51,129 nt of DNA, from the NCBI GenBank assembly GCA_020060545.1, contig JAGUZX010000057.1, positions 1 to 51,129 on the forward strand, in the 5' to 3' direction. The stretch is from Desulfovibrio sp. (lineage in GTDB: Bacteria; Bacillota; Dethiobacteria; DTU022). The notes beneath the pieces were generated by a model. The model saw nothing but the letters and a program-made list of their open reading frames with translations, had not been told where the DNA came from and did not search any database. Position numbers and translations under genes: made by a program. Of the stretch, positions 24,001 to 32,116 are shown piece after piece; the first letter of the stretch is position 1; the number at the start of each line of letters is the position of its first letter.

Positions 24001-25062
24001 TTGCATTCGTGCATCATTTCTTGGCGTGGAAGGATGTGCTTGGGGCTCCTGTTTCTTTTCATTCTAATGCATCTCACCGCCGGCTGCAGCCGGGAAGCTT
24101 CCGAAACCGGCGGAGATAAACAACGCATCTTTACCGTAAACGTGGCCGAGGCCCGGCAGGAAGATCTGGGAAGGCGCCTCGAGTTGAGCGGAGAACTGGC
24201 CCCCCTGCGCCAGGTACTCATAGTTCCTCCCATTCCGGGGCGTGTGGCCGAGATCAAAGTGCGGGAAGGGGATCGGGTTGCAGAAGGACAGCTGATCATC
24301 CGCATGGACAACACCCAGCAGGCGCTGCAGCTGCGCCAGGCAGAGATTGAAGTGGAAGCAGGAAGGCTTGAAGTGGAAAAGCTGGCCTACCTGGTGGAGC
24401 AGGGCGCCGCGGCCGAGTATACGCTGCGCCAGGCCCGGAAAGAACTGGCCAAGGGCGAAGCCCTGCTTGAACTGGCCCGCTACGCTTATGATGTCACCTT
24501 CCTTAAGTCCCCCCTGGCGGGAGTGGTCGGCTATATCTGGGCCCGGGAGGGGGAGATGATCGGGAACACCCAGGCCGCGCTGGTGATGGACATTGATCAA
24601 GTATTGGTCCAGCTGACCGTGGACGAGGGCCAGCTTTCCGTCTTTTCCGCGAAAATGGCCGTGCAGGTTGAAATCCCCGCCCTCGGCGGGGTGCCCCGCC
24701 GGGGTGTGGTCAGCTATATCAGCCAGGCGGCTCTCCCCGGTTCGCGTACCTTCCAGGTGAAAGTAACGGTGGATAACCCGGAAGCCGATTTAAAACCCGG
24801 CATGTTCGCCCGCGTCCTCGTAGAAGGGGAGAGCCGGGGCGGCGTCCTTGTTCCCGGCGGCGCCCTGCGGGAGGAGGACGGGCGGTCCTGTCTCTTTATC
24901 GTTACCGGCAGCCGGGTTGCCCGGCGGGATGTGGAAACGGGTTTACGCCGGGACGGGAAAGTAGAAATTGTGAAAGGTCTGCAGCCGGGCGAGCTTTATG
25001 TTTCCCGGATCCCCGCCGGAATGCAGGACGGCAGCATCATCGAGGTAATGGAGGAGGAATAG
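24001..25062 (+). CDS. RND efflux adaptor (membrane fusion protein), lipoprotein
   Basis: This HlyD/AcrA-type adaptor of about 353 residues has a lipoprotein signal peptide with lipobox LTAGC (Cys29), so it should be anchored to the outer face of the cytoplasmic membrane. Next comes the biotinyl-lipoyl half-motif (LIVPPIPGRVAEIKVREGDRV), a short coiled-coil hairpin (about 100-160), the return lipoyl strand (LKSPLAGVVGYIWAREGEMI), a beta-barrel domain and a membrane-proximal domain. The TTG at 24001 is chosen because GGAGG lies seven bases upstream; GTG 23995 and ATG 24034 are in-frame alternatives. The RND gene starts five bases after the stop. Confidence 0.88.
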   Translation: MHSCIISWRGRMCLGLLFLFILMHLTAGCSREASETGGDKQRIFTVNVAEARQEDLGRRLELSGELAPLRQVLIVPPIPGRVAEIKVREGDRVAEGQLIIRMDNTQQALQLRQAEIEVEAGRLEVEKLAYLVEQGAAAEYTLRQARKELAKGEALLELARYAYDVTFLKSPLAGVVGYIWAREGEMIGNTQAALVMDIDQVLVQLTVDEGQLSVFSAKMAVQVEIPALGGVPRRGVVSYISQAALPGSRTFQVKVTVDNPEADLKPGMFARVLVEGESRGGVLVPGGALREEDGRSCLFIVTGSRVARRDVETGLRRDGKVEIVKGLQPGELYVSRIPAGMQDGSIIEVMEEE

Positions 25063-25066
25063 CGCT

Positions 25067-28000
25067 TTGTTTTTGGCCGGCCTGGCGGTAAAGCGTTTCA
25101 TCGGTGTTTTAATGGTGGTATTTGTGATCGTCGCCGTCGGCGCCGTATCTCTCCTCCGCCTGCCGCTGGACCTGCTGCCCGAGATGCAGCTGCCCATGAT
25201 CATGGTGTTAACCGGTTACGAAGGGGCTTCACCCCAAGAGGTGGAGAGGATGGTTTCCCGGCCGATCGAGGAGGTCCTCGCCACAATGGGAGATCTGCAA
25301 AGCATCTCCTCTTCTTCCACCTCGGCCGGATCGATGGTTCTGGCCAGCTTCAGCTGGGGGAAAGAGATGGACCTGGCAGGGACGGAAGTACGCGAAAAAC
25401 TCGATTTAATCCGCAACCTGCTCCCGGAAGGCGCCACGGATCCCGTCACGATCCAGATGGACCCGAGCCTCCTGCCGGTCATGCAGGTGGGGGTGGCCTC
25501 CAGCCTGCCGATCGAGGAGTTGACCCGGATCGCCGAGCAGGTGATTAAACCCCGCCTGGAGCGGATCGACGGCGTGGCCGTAGCCACTGTTGCCGGCGGC
25601 TGCACGCCACGGATCCTGGTGGAGGTGGATTACGGGCGGCTGGCGGCTTACGGCGTCAACATGGAGAACCTGGCCAGGGGTCTGTTCCTGGAAAACCTCA
25701 ATTACCCCGGCGGTGAACTAGATGACGGAACGCTGGTTTACGCGGTGCGCACCATCGGTCAATTTCAAAGTCTCGACGAGATCAGGCAAATTGTAGTCGG
25801 CGCCAACCAGGCCGGTGCGGTTACCCTGGGGCAGGTGGCCGAAGTACGCGAAGAGCTTTACAGCGGCAGGCGGATCAGCCGCCTGGACGCTGCGCGGAGC
25901 GTGATCCTCTCCATCCGCAAGCGTTCAAACGCCAACACGGTTACGGTCACCAAGGCGATCAAGGAAGAACTGCAGGCGATGGAACGGGAACTGCCCGGGG
26001 ACCTCAGTTTTGCCGTTTCTACGGATCAGAGCCTGTTTATCCGCAACTCCATCTTCGACCTGTCCCGGATCGCCCTGGCCGGAGGGATCCTGGCCGCCCT
26101 GGTAATCTTCTTATTCCTGCGCAGCTTTTCGGCGACCGCCATCATTTCCGGAGCGATCCCGCTTTCCATCCTCAGCACCTTCATCTTGATGTACTTCCGG
26201 GGTTTTACTTTAAACATCATCACCCTGGGAGGGCTGGCCCTGGGGGTGGGGATGATGGTGGACAACTCGATCGTGATCCTGGAAAACATCCACCGCCTGC
26301 GCGACCTGGGCATGGAGCACCGGGAAGCGGCAGCCCGGGGCGCGGGGCGGATGATCGCTCCCATCACCGCGGCTACCCTGACCAGCATCATTGTTTTTCT
26401 GCCGGTATTCTTCATTGAAGGGATTACCAAGATTATTTTCAGCCCCCTCGCCTACACCGTGGCCTTCTCGCTGCTCGCTTCGCTGTTTGTAGCCATGACC
26501 GTAATCCCTTCTTTTTCGGCCCGCCTGCCGATGCCGCGGCTTTCTCACCGCGGTCCGCTGGCCGCTTTCAACCGGGGCGTCGATTGGCTCAAGGATCGTT
26601 ACCGCGGCGGTCTGGCGCGCGTGCTCCGCCATCCGTACCTGCTTGCCGGCGCGGTGCTGCTGATGCTGCTCGCTTCCCTTGGACTGACTGGCCGGATCGG
26701 GGCGGAGTTCTTGCCCCAACCGGACAGCTCAGAACTGGTGGTGGATCTGAAACTCCCCGCCGGGACAAGCCTGCAGGAAACGGAGCAAGTAGTGATCCGG
26801 ATCGAAAAAATTATCCGCGCCTTTCCTGAGGTCCGGCATATCAATGTCGCTATCGGTTCCTCGGACATTCTTTTTCTGGGCAGCACCCCCGAAGAGGCCG
26901 TGTTCAATGTGCTGCTTTCGGAAAAATCACAACGGCGCAAAAACATCCGGGAACTGGCCGAAGAGATGAGGGAAAGGCTGCGGCGTATTCCCGGCGCCGG
27001 CATTACTGTCACCCCCATGGATGTGACCGGGTCGAATTATTTAGGCGGCGGGATCGAAATTATGATCAAGGGCGGGCAGCTGGAAGTTCTGCAGGAGTTG
27101 ACCCGTGAAGTGGCCGGCCGGATCGAGCCGCTTCCCGGCACCAGGGATGTGCGCACCAGTTTTGATGAAGGGAATCCCGAACTGCAGATCAGGGTTGACC
27201 GGAACAGGGCCGCCAACCTGGGGCTGAACACTGCATACGTGGGAACCCTGGTGGAGATGGCCCTGCAGGGTAAAATGGTTACCCGGCTGCAGCAGGACGA
27301 CAGGGAAGTGGAAGTATACCTGAAAGGAGATCCGTCCATGGGGCGGGACAGCGCCGCCCTGGAGCAGCTGCTTATCGTTACCCCCACCGGCGCCAGGGTT
27401 CCCTTAAGCCAGGTGGCGTCATTCACTTATGACCTGGGCCCGACCAGCATCGACCGGGAGGGGCAATCACGGGTCGGTTACGTCAGCGCCCAGCTGGCTG
27501 CGGGAGAAAACCTGCGGCATGTCAGCGCCGCGGTCAAGGAGGCCCTGGCCGACCTGGAACTTCCCTTCGGCTATACCCTGGAATACGGCGGGGAGCTGGC
27601 CGATATGGAAAGTTCTTTCCGCAGCCTGGCCCTGGCAATCCTTTTCGCCGTCGCGCTGGTTTACATGGTCCTGGCGGCGCAGTTTGAATCGCTGCTCTAC
27701 CCGTTCATCATCATGTTTTCCCTGCCGCAGGCCCTGACCGGCGTGATCCTGGCCCTTTATATTTCAGGCTACTCCCTGAGCGTGGTCGCCTTGATCGGGG
27801 TGGTTCTCCTGTCCGGCATCGTCGTCAATAACGGGATTATCCTGGTCGACTATATCAATTACCTGCGCCGGGAAGAAGGTTACCCCCTGGAGGAGGCGCT
27901 CCTGGAAGCCGGCACCACCCGGCTGCGGCCGATCTTGATGACTACGGGCACTACGGTGGTGGGGACTTTTCCGCTGGCGCTAGGGTTGGGCTCGGGAGCC

Positions 28001-28180
28001 GAAGTCCAGGCTCCCCTCGCCACGGTAATCGTCGGCGGCCTCGTCTTCTCCACCGCGGTTACCCTCTTCCTGGTTCCCGCCGTGTACAAAATAACTGACG
28101 AATGGGGACACCGGTTTACAGCCTTGCTGGGGGGAAGGCGCCGGGGAGCGGTGCCGCTTCCCGGCAAAGAATTGCCCTGA
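25067..28180 (+). CDS. RND-family efflux transporter (AcrB/HAE1-like)
   Basis: This 1037-residue resistance-nodulation-division pump has an N-terminal membrane helix, two large porter loops and two six-helix bundles. It starts MFLAGLAVKRFIGVLMVVFVIVAVGAVS-like with the LPLDLLPEMQLPMI motif. The fourth helix carries GLALGVGMMVDNSIVILENI with an Asp near residue 399, the proton-relay region. The second half shows the matching GVVLLSGIVVNNGIILVDYIN. The substrate is not readable. TTG start with GGAGGAGG about nine bases upstream. The next gene is its probable TetR regulator. Confidence 0.93.
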   Translation: MFLAGLAVKRFIGVLMVVFVIVAVGAVSLLRLPLDLLPEMQLPMIMVLTGYEGASPQEVERMVSRPIEEVLATMGDLQSISSSSTSAGSMVLASFSWGKEMDLAGTEVREKLDLIRNLLPEGATDPVTIQMDPSLLPVMQVGVASSLPIEELTRIAEQVIKPRLERIDGVAVATVAGGCTPRILVEVDYGRLAAYGVNMENLARGLFLENLNYPGGELDDGTLVYAVRTIGQFQSLDEIRQIVVGANQAGAVTLGQVAEVREELYSGRRISRLDAARSVILSIRKRSNANTVTVTKAIKEELQAMERELPGDLSFAVSTDQSLFIRNSIFDLSRIALAGGILAALVIFLFLRSFSATAIISGAIPLSILSTFILMYFRGFTLNIITLGGLALGVGMMVDNSIVILENIHRLRDLGMEHREAAARGAGRMIAPITAATLTSIIVFLPVFFIEGITKIIFSPLAYTVAFSLLASLFVAMTVIPSFSARLPMPRLSHRGPLAAFNRGVDWLKDRYRGGLARVLRHPYLLAGAVLLMLLASLGLTGRIGAEFLPQPDSSELVVDLKLPAGTSLQETEQVVIRIEKIIRAFPEVRHINVAIGSSDILFLGSTPEEAVFNVLLSEKSQRRKNIRELAEEMRERLRRIPGAGITVTPMDVTGSNYLGGGIEIMIKGGQLEVLQELTREVAGRIEPLPGTRDVRTSFDEGNPELQIRVDRNRAANLGLNTAYVGTLVEMALQGKMVTRLQQDDREVEVYLKGDPSMGRDSAALEQLLIVTPTGARVPLSQVASFTYDLGPTSIDREGQSRVGYVSAQLAAGENLRHVSAAVKEALADLELPFGYTLEYGGELADMESSFRSLALAILFAVALVYMVLAAQFESLLYPFIIMFSLPQALTGVILALYISGYSLSVVALIGVVLLSGIVVNNGIILVDYINYLRREEGYPLEEALLEAGTTRLRPILMTTGTTVVGTFPLALGLGSGAEVQAPLATVIVGGLVFSTAVTLFLVPAVYKITDEWGHRFTALLGGRRRGAVPLPGKELP

Positions 28181-28227
28181 TTGCCGGGCATTGGGATTTA
28201 AGCACTAATTACTGACGGGAGGTAAGC

Positions 28228-28836
28228 ATGGTGGCCGAAATTGAAAGCCGGGGCGCCCGGCCATCAAAGCGGGAGCGGATCATTCAGGCGGCGGTGCAGT
28301 CCTTCCTGGACCGTGACTATGCGCAGGTAAAGGTCGAAGAGATCGCCGAAATCGCGGGGGTGGGGAAAGGGACCATTTACGAGTATTTCAGCAGCAAGGA
28401 AGAGCTTTTCATGGCCGGCATCACCACCTCCATCGAATCCTATTTCGACCTCTTCGACCAGTTTTACGAGCACGACGCCTCCTGCTGGAAAAACCTGCGC
28501 AATATCATGCATATCCAGCTGCGATTTTTACTCGAGAACAGCCGGTGGGTCCGTTTTCTCTACAACGAGCGGCCGGTCCAGATCGAGGGGCTGGAAGAGT
28601 GGTTCATAGAGCGCCGCCGGCTCCTGATCCAGGGGATTGAGGGTTTGATCGTACAGGGCGTCAGGGACGGCGAAGTGCGCCGCGATATCGATACCGGGCT
28701 GGCGGCGCGCTGTTTCAACGCTATTCATTTCGTCGTCCTGGGAGGGATGATGGCCCTGGACGGGATCGAAATCACCGAGGAACACCTGGACCGCCTGATG
28801 GACCTCTTCTGGAAAGGAGTCGGCGCCGATGTTTGA
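28228..28836 (+). CDS. TetR-family transcriptional regulator of the efflux cassette
   Basis: This 202-residue regulator has an N-terminal TetR helix-turn-helix: RERIIQAAVQSFLDRDYAQVKVEEIAEIAGVGKGTIYEYFSSKEELF (residues about 16-62). A divergent helical ligand domain follows. The ATG has GGGAGG upstream. Inside the cassette, with an operator-like palindrome on the cassette promoter, it probably represses its own operon; this is inference. Its last eight bases (ATGTTTGA) overlap the start of the TolC-like gene, so both should be translated together. Confidence 0.92.
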   Translation: MVAEIESRGARPSKRERIIQAAVQSFLDRDYAQVKVEEIAEIAGVGKGTIYEYFSSKEELFMAGITTSIESYFDLFDQFYEHDASCWKNLRNIMHIQLRFLLENSRWVRFLYNERPVQIEGLEEWFIERRRLLIQGIEGLIVQGVRDGEVRRDIDTGLAARCFNAIHFVVLGGMMALDGIEITEEHLDRLMDLFWKGVGADV

Positions 28837-30220
28837 ACAAAAGTATCATCCGGCCACCCGGCCGCATCACTTCTTCTCCCTCCGGGGAGAGAAGAGGGTT
28901 GGGCTGAAGGGAGGCGGCTTTTTTTTACCGAAAAGCCCTTTCATTGATATGCTGCCCTGGTTTGCCGCCCTGTGCGCCGCTTTGTGCCTGGCCCTGCTTC
29001 CGGGGATCGTACCCGGCTTTACCGCGGGCGACGAAACCGTTATGGAACTGACCGTGGAAGAAGCCCGGGAACTCGCCCGCAGCCATAATATTGAGCTTCA
29101 GCTTTCCTATTTGGCCCTGGAACAGGCGGCGCTGGCCCTGGAGGCGCTGGAACGCTCGATTGAAGAGCTGGAACGGCAGCGCGGCGAGCTGGCCCTGCTC
29201 AAAGAATCGCTGGAGGAAGAACGGGAGAGGCTGCAGCAGGAAATCGAGGGTGCGGCAGATCCGGAAGAGCAGGACAGGCTGCGCCGGGAACTGCGCCGGG
29301 TTGAACTCTTTTTGGCAGCGGTTGACCGGACGCTGGAGGAGAGCGAACGGGCCCTGGAAGAACTGAACGAACAGTACGGCCGGGCCGAAGCGGCATATGC
29401 CGAAGGGGAGGCGGCGATCACCCTGCAGGAAGAGGCGCTGGACTTTAAGGTGGAATACCTCTTCGCCGGGGCGTTGATTGTCCTGGGGCAACAGCCCCTG
29501 CAGCAGGTAGCCCTGGAACAGCTGGCCCTGGTCGCAACCGCCGAACAGGAGAAGGAGAAAGCCGGTTACAGCACCCCCTTGCAGGTGGAAGAAGCCGCTT
29601 CCAGGCTGCGGGAAATGGAGGCGGCCGGGGACGAGCTGGCGCAAAAATTAGTGGCCGTTCTGGACGAACTCTGCTTGACCTGCGGGCTAACCCCGGGCCG
29701 GCCGCTGACCCTGGTTGCTTTTACGCCGGTTGAACCACGCCCGGTAAACCTGGAACACGCCGTCAGCGAGGCGCTTGCCTCGGGCTGGTTGGCCGGTCAG
29801 CGCCGCGAGCGGCTGGCGGGATTGGAAGCGGAGCGGGACCGCATCGGAGAACAGTACGGCGTTGATTCGCGGCGTTACCGCGCGGCCGACCTGGCTGTGC
29901 GGCAGGCCGGCCTGGAGCTGCAGCAGGCGGAGGGAGAAACCCGCGCCGCCGTGCGCCGCACCTATTACGCCCTGGTGGCAAAAGAGAACCAAATCAGGCG
30001 GGCCGAAGCGGACCTGGCCCTGGGGCACCGGCAATCGAAAGCCATTGCGGCCGGTTATCAAGCCGGGCACGCCAGCGCCGCCGAGGCTGCCGCCGGCCCC
30101 CTGGCCCGGCAAAAAAAGGAGGCGGACCTGGTTGCGGCCCGTTATGATTACCATCTGGCCTGGCTGGAATTCGACCTGGCCAGGCGCGGTTTTATCCTCG
30201 GCACGGGACAGCGGGAATAG
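28829..30220 (+). CDS. TolC-like coiled-coil exported protein
   Basis: This 463-residue protein has an N-terminal cytoplasmic stretch of about 40 residues, then a hydrophobic signal or anchor (MLPWFAALCAALCLALLPG). After that come very long heptad-like helices rich in Leu, Glu, Arg and Gln, in two similar halves: VEEARELARSHNIELQLSYLALEQ resembles the entry into the TolC repeat, and the second half begins VNLEHAVSEALASG. Predicted beta-barrel strands of a classic outer-membrane TolC are not evident. I therefore call it TolC-like, possibly bridging the wall rather than forming an outer-membrane channel. The internal ATG of MLPWF may be the true start. Confidence 0.7.
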   Translation: MFEQKYHPATRPHHFFSLRGEKRVGLKGGGFFLPKSPFIDMLPWFAALCAALCLALLPGIVPGFTAGDETVMELTVEEARELARSHNIELQLSYLALEQAALALEALERSIEELERQRGELALLKESLEEERERLQQEIEGAADPEEQDRLRRELRRVELFLAAVDRTLEESERALEELNEQYGRAEAAYAEGEAAITLQEEALDFKVEYLFAGALIVLGQQPLQQVALEQLALVATAEQEKEKAGYSTPLQVEEAASRLREMEAAGDELAQKLVAVLDELCLTCGLTPGRPLTLVAFTPVEPRPVNLEHAVSEALASGWLAGQRRERLAGLEAERDRIGEQYGVDSRRYRAADLAVRQAGLELQQAEGETRAAVRRTYYALVAKENQIRRAEADLALGHRQSKAIAAGYQAGHASAAEAAAGPLARQKKEADLVAARYDYHLAWLEFDLARRGFILGTGQRE

Positions 30221-30334
30221 TCTCAACCGTTCAGCCGGAGATAAAGCGCAGCGCTGCCTCGATGCCACGAAGGCGCCCCTGCCGCCGGCGCCGGGCGGGT
30301 ATACTCTTAATCCGATGTGGTGAAAATAAGGTCA

Positions 30335-30408
30335 GGGGACAGACCTGAGAGCGCAGGGCTGTCCCCATCATCGGTCGGGGGACAGGCCTGAGAGCGCAGG
30401 CCTGTCCC
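30335..30408. repeat. Tandem GGGGACAG hairpins
   Basis: Two copies of one hairpin, each with an AGAGCG loop, lie side by side. The first (30335-30366) has GGGGACAG/CTGTCCCC plus an inner CCTG/CAGG. The second (30379-30408) is a perfect 12-bp stem GGGACAGGCCTG/CAGGCCTGTCCC. They belong to the GGGGACAG family also seen at 14867-15093. No T run follows. Confidence 0.75.
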
Positions 30409-30453
30409 TGCCGGTATGGAAGCATTTCCAAAGTTGAGGAGGGTTCAAGAATC

Positions 30454-30639
30454 ATGGAAGCGTACGTCAACGAAGAATGTATTTATTGCGGCCTTTGCGC
30501 CGACCTCTGCCCGGAGATTTTCCAGTTGGGAGACGAAACGGCCATCGTTACGGTGAAAGAGATCCCCACGGATTTACAGGAATGCTGCCGGGAAGCTGCG
30601 GAGGAGTGCCCGACCGAAGCCATTGAAATCAAGGATTAA
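30454..30639 (+). CDS. Small 4Fe-4S ferredoxin
   Basis: This 61-residue ferredoxin has the cluster motif CIYCGLCADLCP (Cys9, Cys12, Cys15, Cys19) near the N terminus and a single late cysteine in EECPTEAIEI (Cys52). This is the pattern of one-cluster bacterial ferredoxins related to the Thermotoga and Clostridium thermocellum types: three Cys from the first motif plus the late CP cysteine bind the cluster, and Cys19 may be free. It is a soluble one-electron carrier. The ATG at 30454 has GAGGAGGG upstream. It is followed by an intrinsic terminator and is probably transcribed alone; partners cannot be named. Confidence 0.93.
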   Translation: MEAYVNEECIYCGLCADLCPEIFQLGDETAIVTVKEIPTDLQECCREAAEECPTEAIEIKD

Positions 30640-30674
30640 TGATCGCAATGCGTTGTTACGGCTGCAAAGATCAC

Positions 30675-30697
30675 GCCGGTGCCTGCGCCGGCTTTTT
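30675..30697 (+). terminator. Intrinsic terminator after the ferredoxin gene
   Basis: GCCGG pairs with CCGGC (possibly extended by three pairs) at 30675-30692 and is followed by five T, about 36 bases past the ferredoxin stop. Confidence 0.75.
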
Positions 30698-30799
30698 ATT
30701 TTAACCGGTTCTCCATTCCCGGGTTCTTTGTCGATCAAGAGAGGATTTTATCAAATAATGGGGAAGTACTTTTTATCTCTTCGCAAGGAGGTGAGTATA

Positions 30800-31933
30800 A
30801 TGGCCGAAGAGGTGCAAATTAAAAATGTAGAGAGCCGGCGCGACCGCAAGCTCTTTGTGGAGCTGCCGTGGCGGCTTTATCGCGGCGACCCCAATTGGAT
30901 CCCTCCTCTGCTGATGGATATGTACAATACGCTTAATCCCAATAAAAACGCCCTGCTGCGCCTGGGGCCGAACCGTTTTTTGCTGGCCTTTAAAGATGGA
31001 CAGGCGGTGGGCCGCCTGGGAGTGGGGATCGACAGGCGCTTAAATGAAGCCAAAGGACAACACTTAAGCTATCTTACTCTTTTTGAGTGCGTCAATGACT
31101 ACCCGGTAGCAAAGGCTCTTTTGGATACCGGCTTAAACTGGCTGCGGGAGCAGGGCGCGGAAACAGTGACGGGCCCCCAATCACCCAGCAACGGCGACGA
31201 CTACCGCGGCCTGCTGATCAAAGGGTACGGCAGCCCGCCGGTGCTGCTTAATTCCTACAACCCGCCTTACTATACCGAATTTTTTGATCGTTACGGCTTT
31301 GAAAAAGATTTTGACCGGCATGCCTATTTCTACGATCTTTCGAACGGTCCGCCGGAACGGTTGCGGAGAGGGGTCGATCTGGCCCGGGCGCGATATGGGT
31401 TTACAGTACGGCCGGCTAATCTAAAGGCGCTCCACAAGGAAATCTATGTTATGAAGGACATCCTGGACCAATCGATGCCCGACTGGCCCGACATGATCCC
31501 GCCCAGCCTGGAAGAGATCCAGGCCGAGGTGGACAAGTTAAAGCAGCTCGCCGTAGCCGATCTGATCCTGTTTATTGAAGGAAAGGAAGGTGAACCGGCG
31601 GGTTTCTCCGTTTGTTTACCCGACTACAACCAGGTGCTCTCCCGCTTAAACGGCCGCTTGTTCCCTTTGGGATTGATCAAGTATTTCTGGTACAGGCGGA
31701 AAATGTCCGGCGTGCGCATGTTTGTTCTCTTTGTTACGCCCCGCTGGCGGAAACGGGGGGTTGCCGCCGCGCTTTACTACCATACGATGTTTAACGCGTA
31801 CCGGATGGGCTATACCTTCGGGGAGGGTTCCACCATTCACGAGTTTAACGTCCAGATGAACCTGGATGCGCAAAAGGCGGGCGGCGAGCTGTATAAAAAG
31901 TACCGCATCTACCGGATGGATTTACGCAGATAG
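30800..31933 (+). CDS. GNAT-superfamily acyltransferase-like protein
   Basis: This 377-residue protein begins with the segment FVELPWRLYRGDPNWIPPLL, widely conserved in a family annotated as GNAT-like N-acyltransferase. Further conserved motifs are TGPQSPSNGDDYRGLLIKGY in the middle and a C-terminal acetyltransferase-like unit (MFVLFVTPRWRKRGVAAALYYHT) with an R-x-x-G-V/A pattern typical of acetyl-CoA binding. The substrate is unknown. The ATG at 30800 is set by AAGGAGGTGAG eight bases upstream; the frame is open to 30623 only through the ferredoxin terminator. It stands alone between the ferredoxin and acyl-AMP ligase genes. Confidence 0.8.
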   Translation: MAEEVQIKNVESRRDRKLFVELPWRLYRGDPNWIPPLLMDMYNTLNPNKNALLRLGPNRFLLAFKDGQAVGRLGVGIDRRLNEAKGQHLSYLTLFECVNDYPVAKALLDTGLNWLREQGAETVTGPQSPSNGDDYRGLLIKGYGSPPVLLNSYNPPYYTEFFDRYGFEKDFDRHAYFYDLSNGPPERLRRGVDLARARYGFTVRPANLKALHKEIYVMKDILDQSMPDWPDMIPPSLEEIQAEVDKLKQLAVADLILFIEGKEGEPAGFSVCLPDYNQVLSRLNGRLFPLGLIKYFWYRRKMSGVRMFVLFVTPRWRKRGVAAALYYHTMFNAYRMGYTFGEGSTIHEFNVQMNLDAQKAGGELYKKYRIYRMDLRR

Positions 31934-32035
31934 CCATTATCGATTTCTGTTTATACCGCGGCATGGCCCAAGCGCCTGCCGCTTCAATTTTAAAAAGCCT
32001 ATCGCCTCAACCTGTGGCGATCCGGTCTGAATTGA

Positions 32036-32064
32036 TTGAAGGTTTAAGGAACTTGATGTAGAAT
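32036..32064 (+). promoter_or_regulatory. Sigma-A promoter of the acyl-AMP ligase gene
   Basis: TTGAAG at 32036-32041 and TAGAAT at 32059-32064 are 17 bases apart, about 50 bases before the start codon. Confidence 0.5.
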
Positions 32065-32116
32065 CAAATTACTTATCGTTTTCTGCCCGGCAGCAAAACA
32101 TAAAGGAGGTTAAGTG

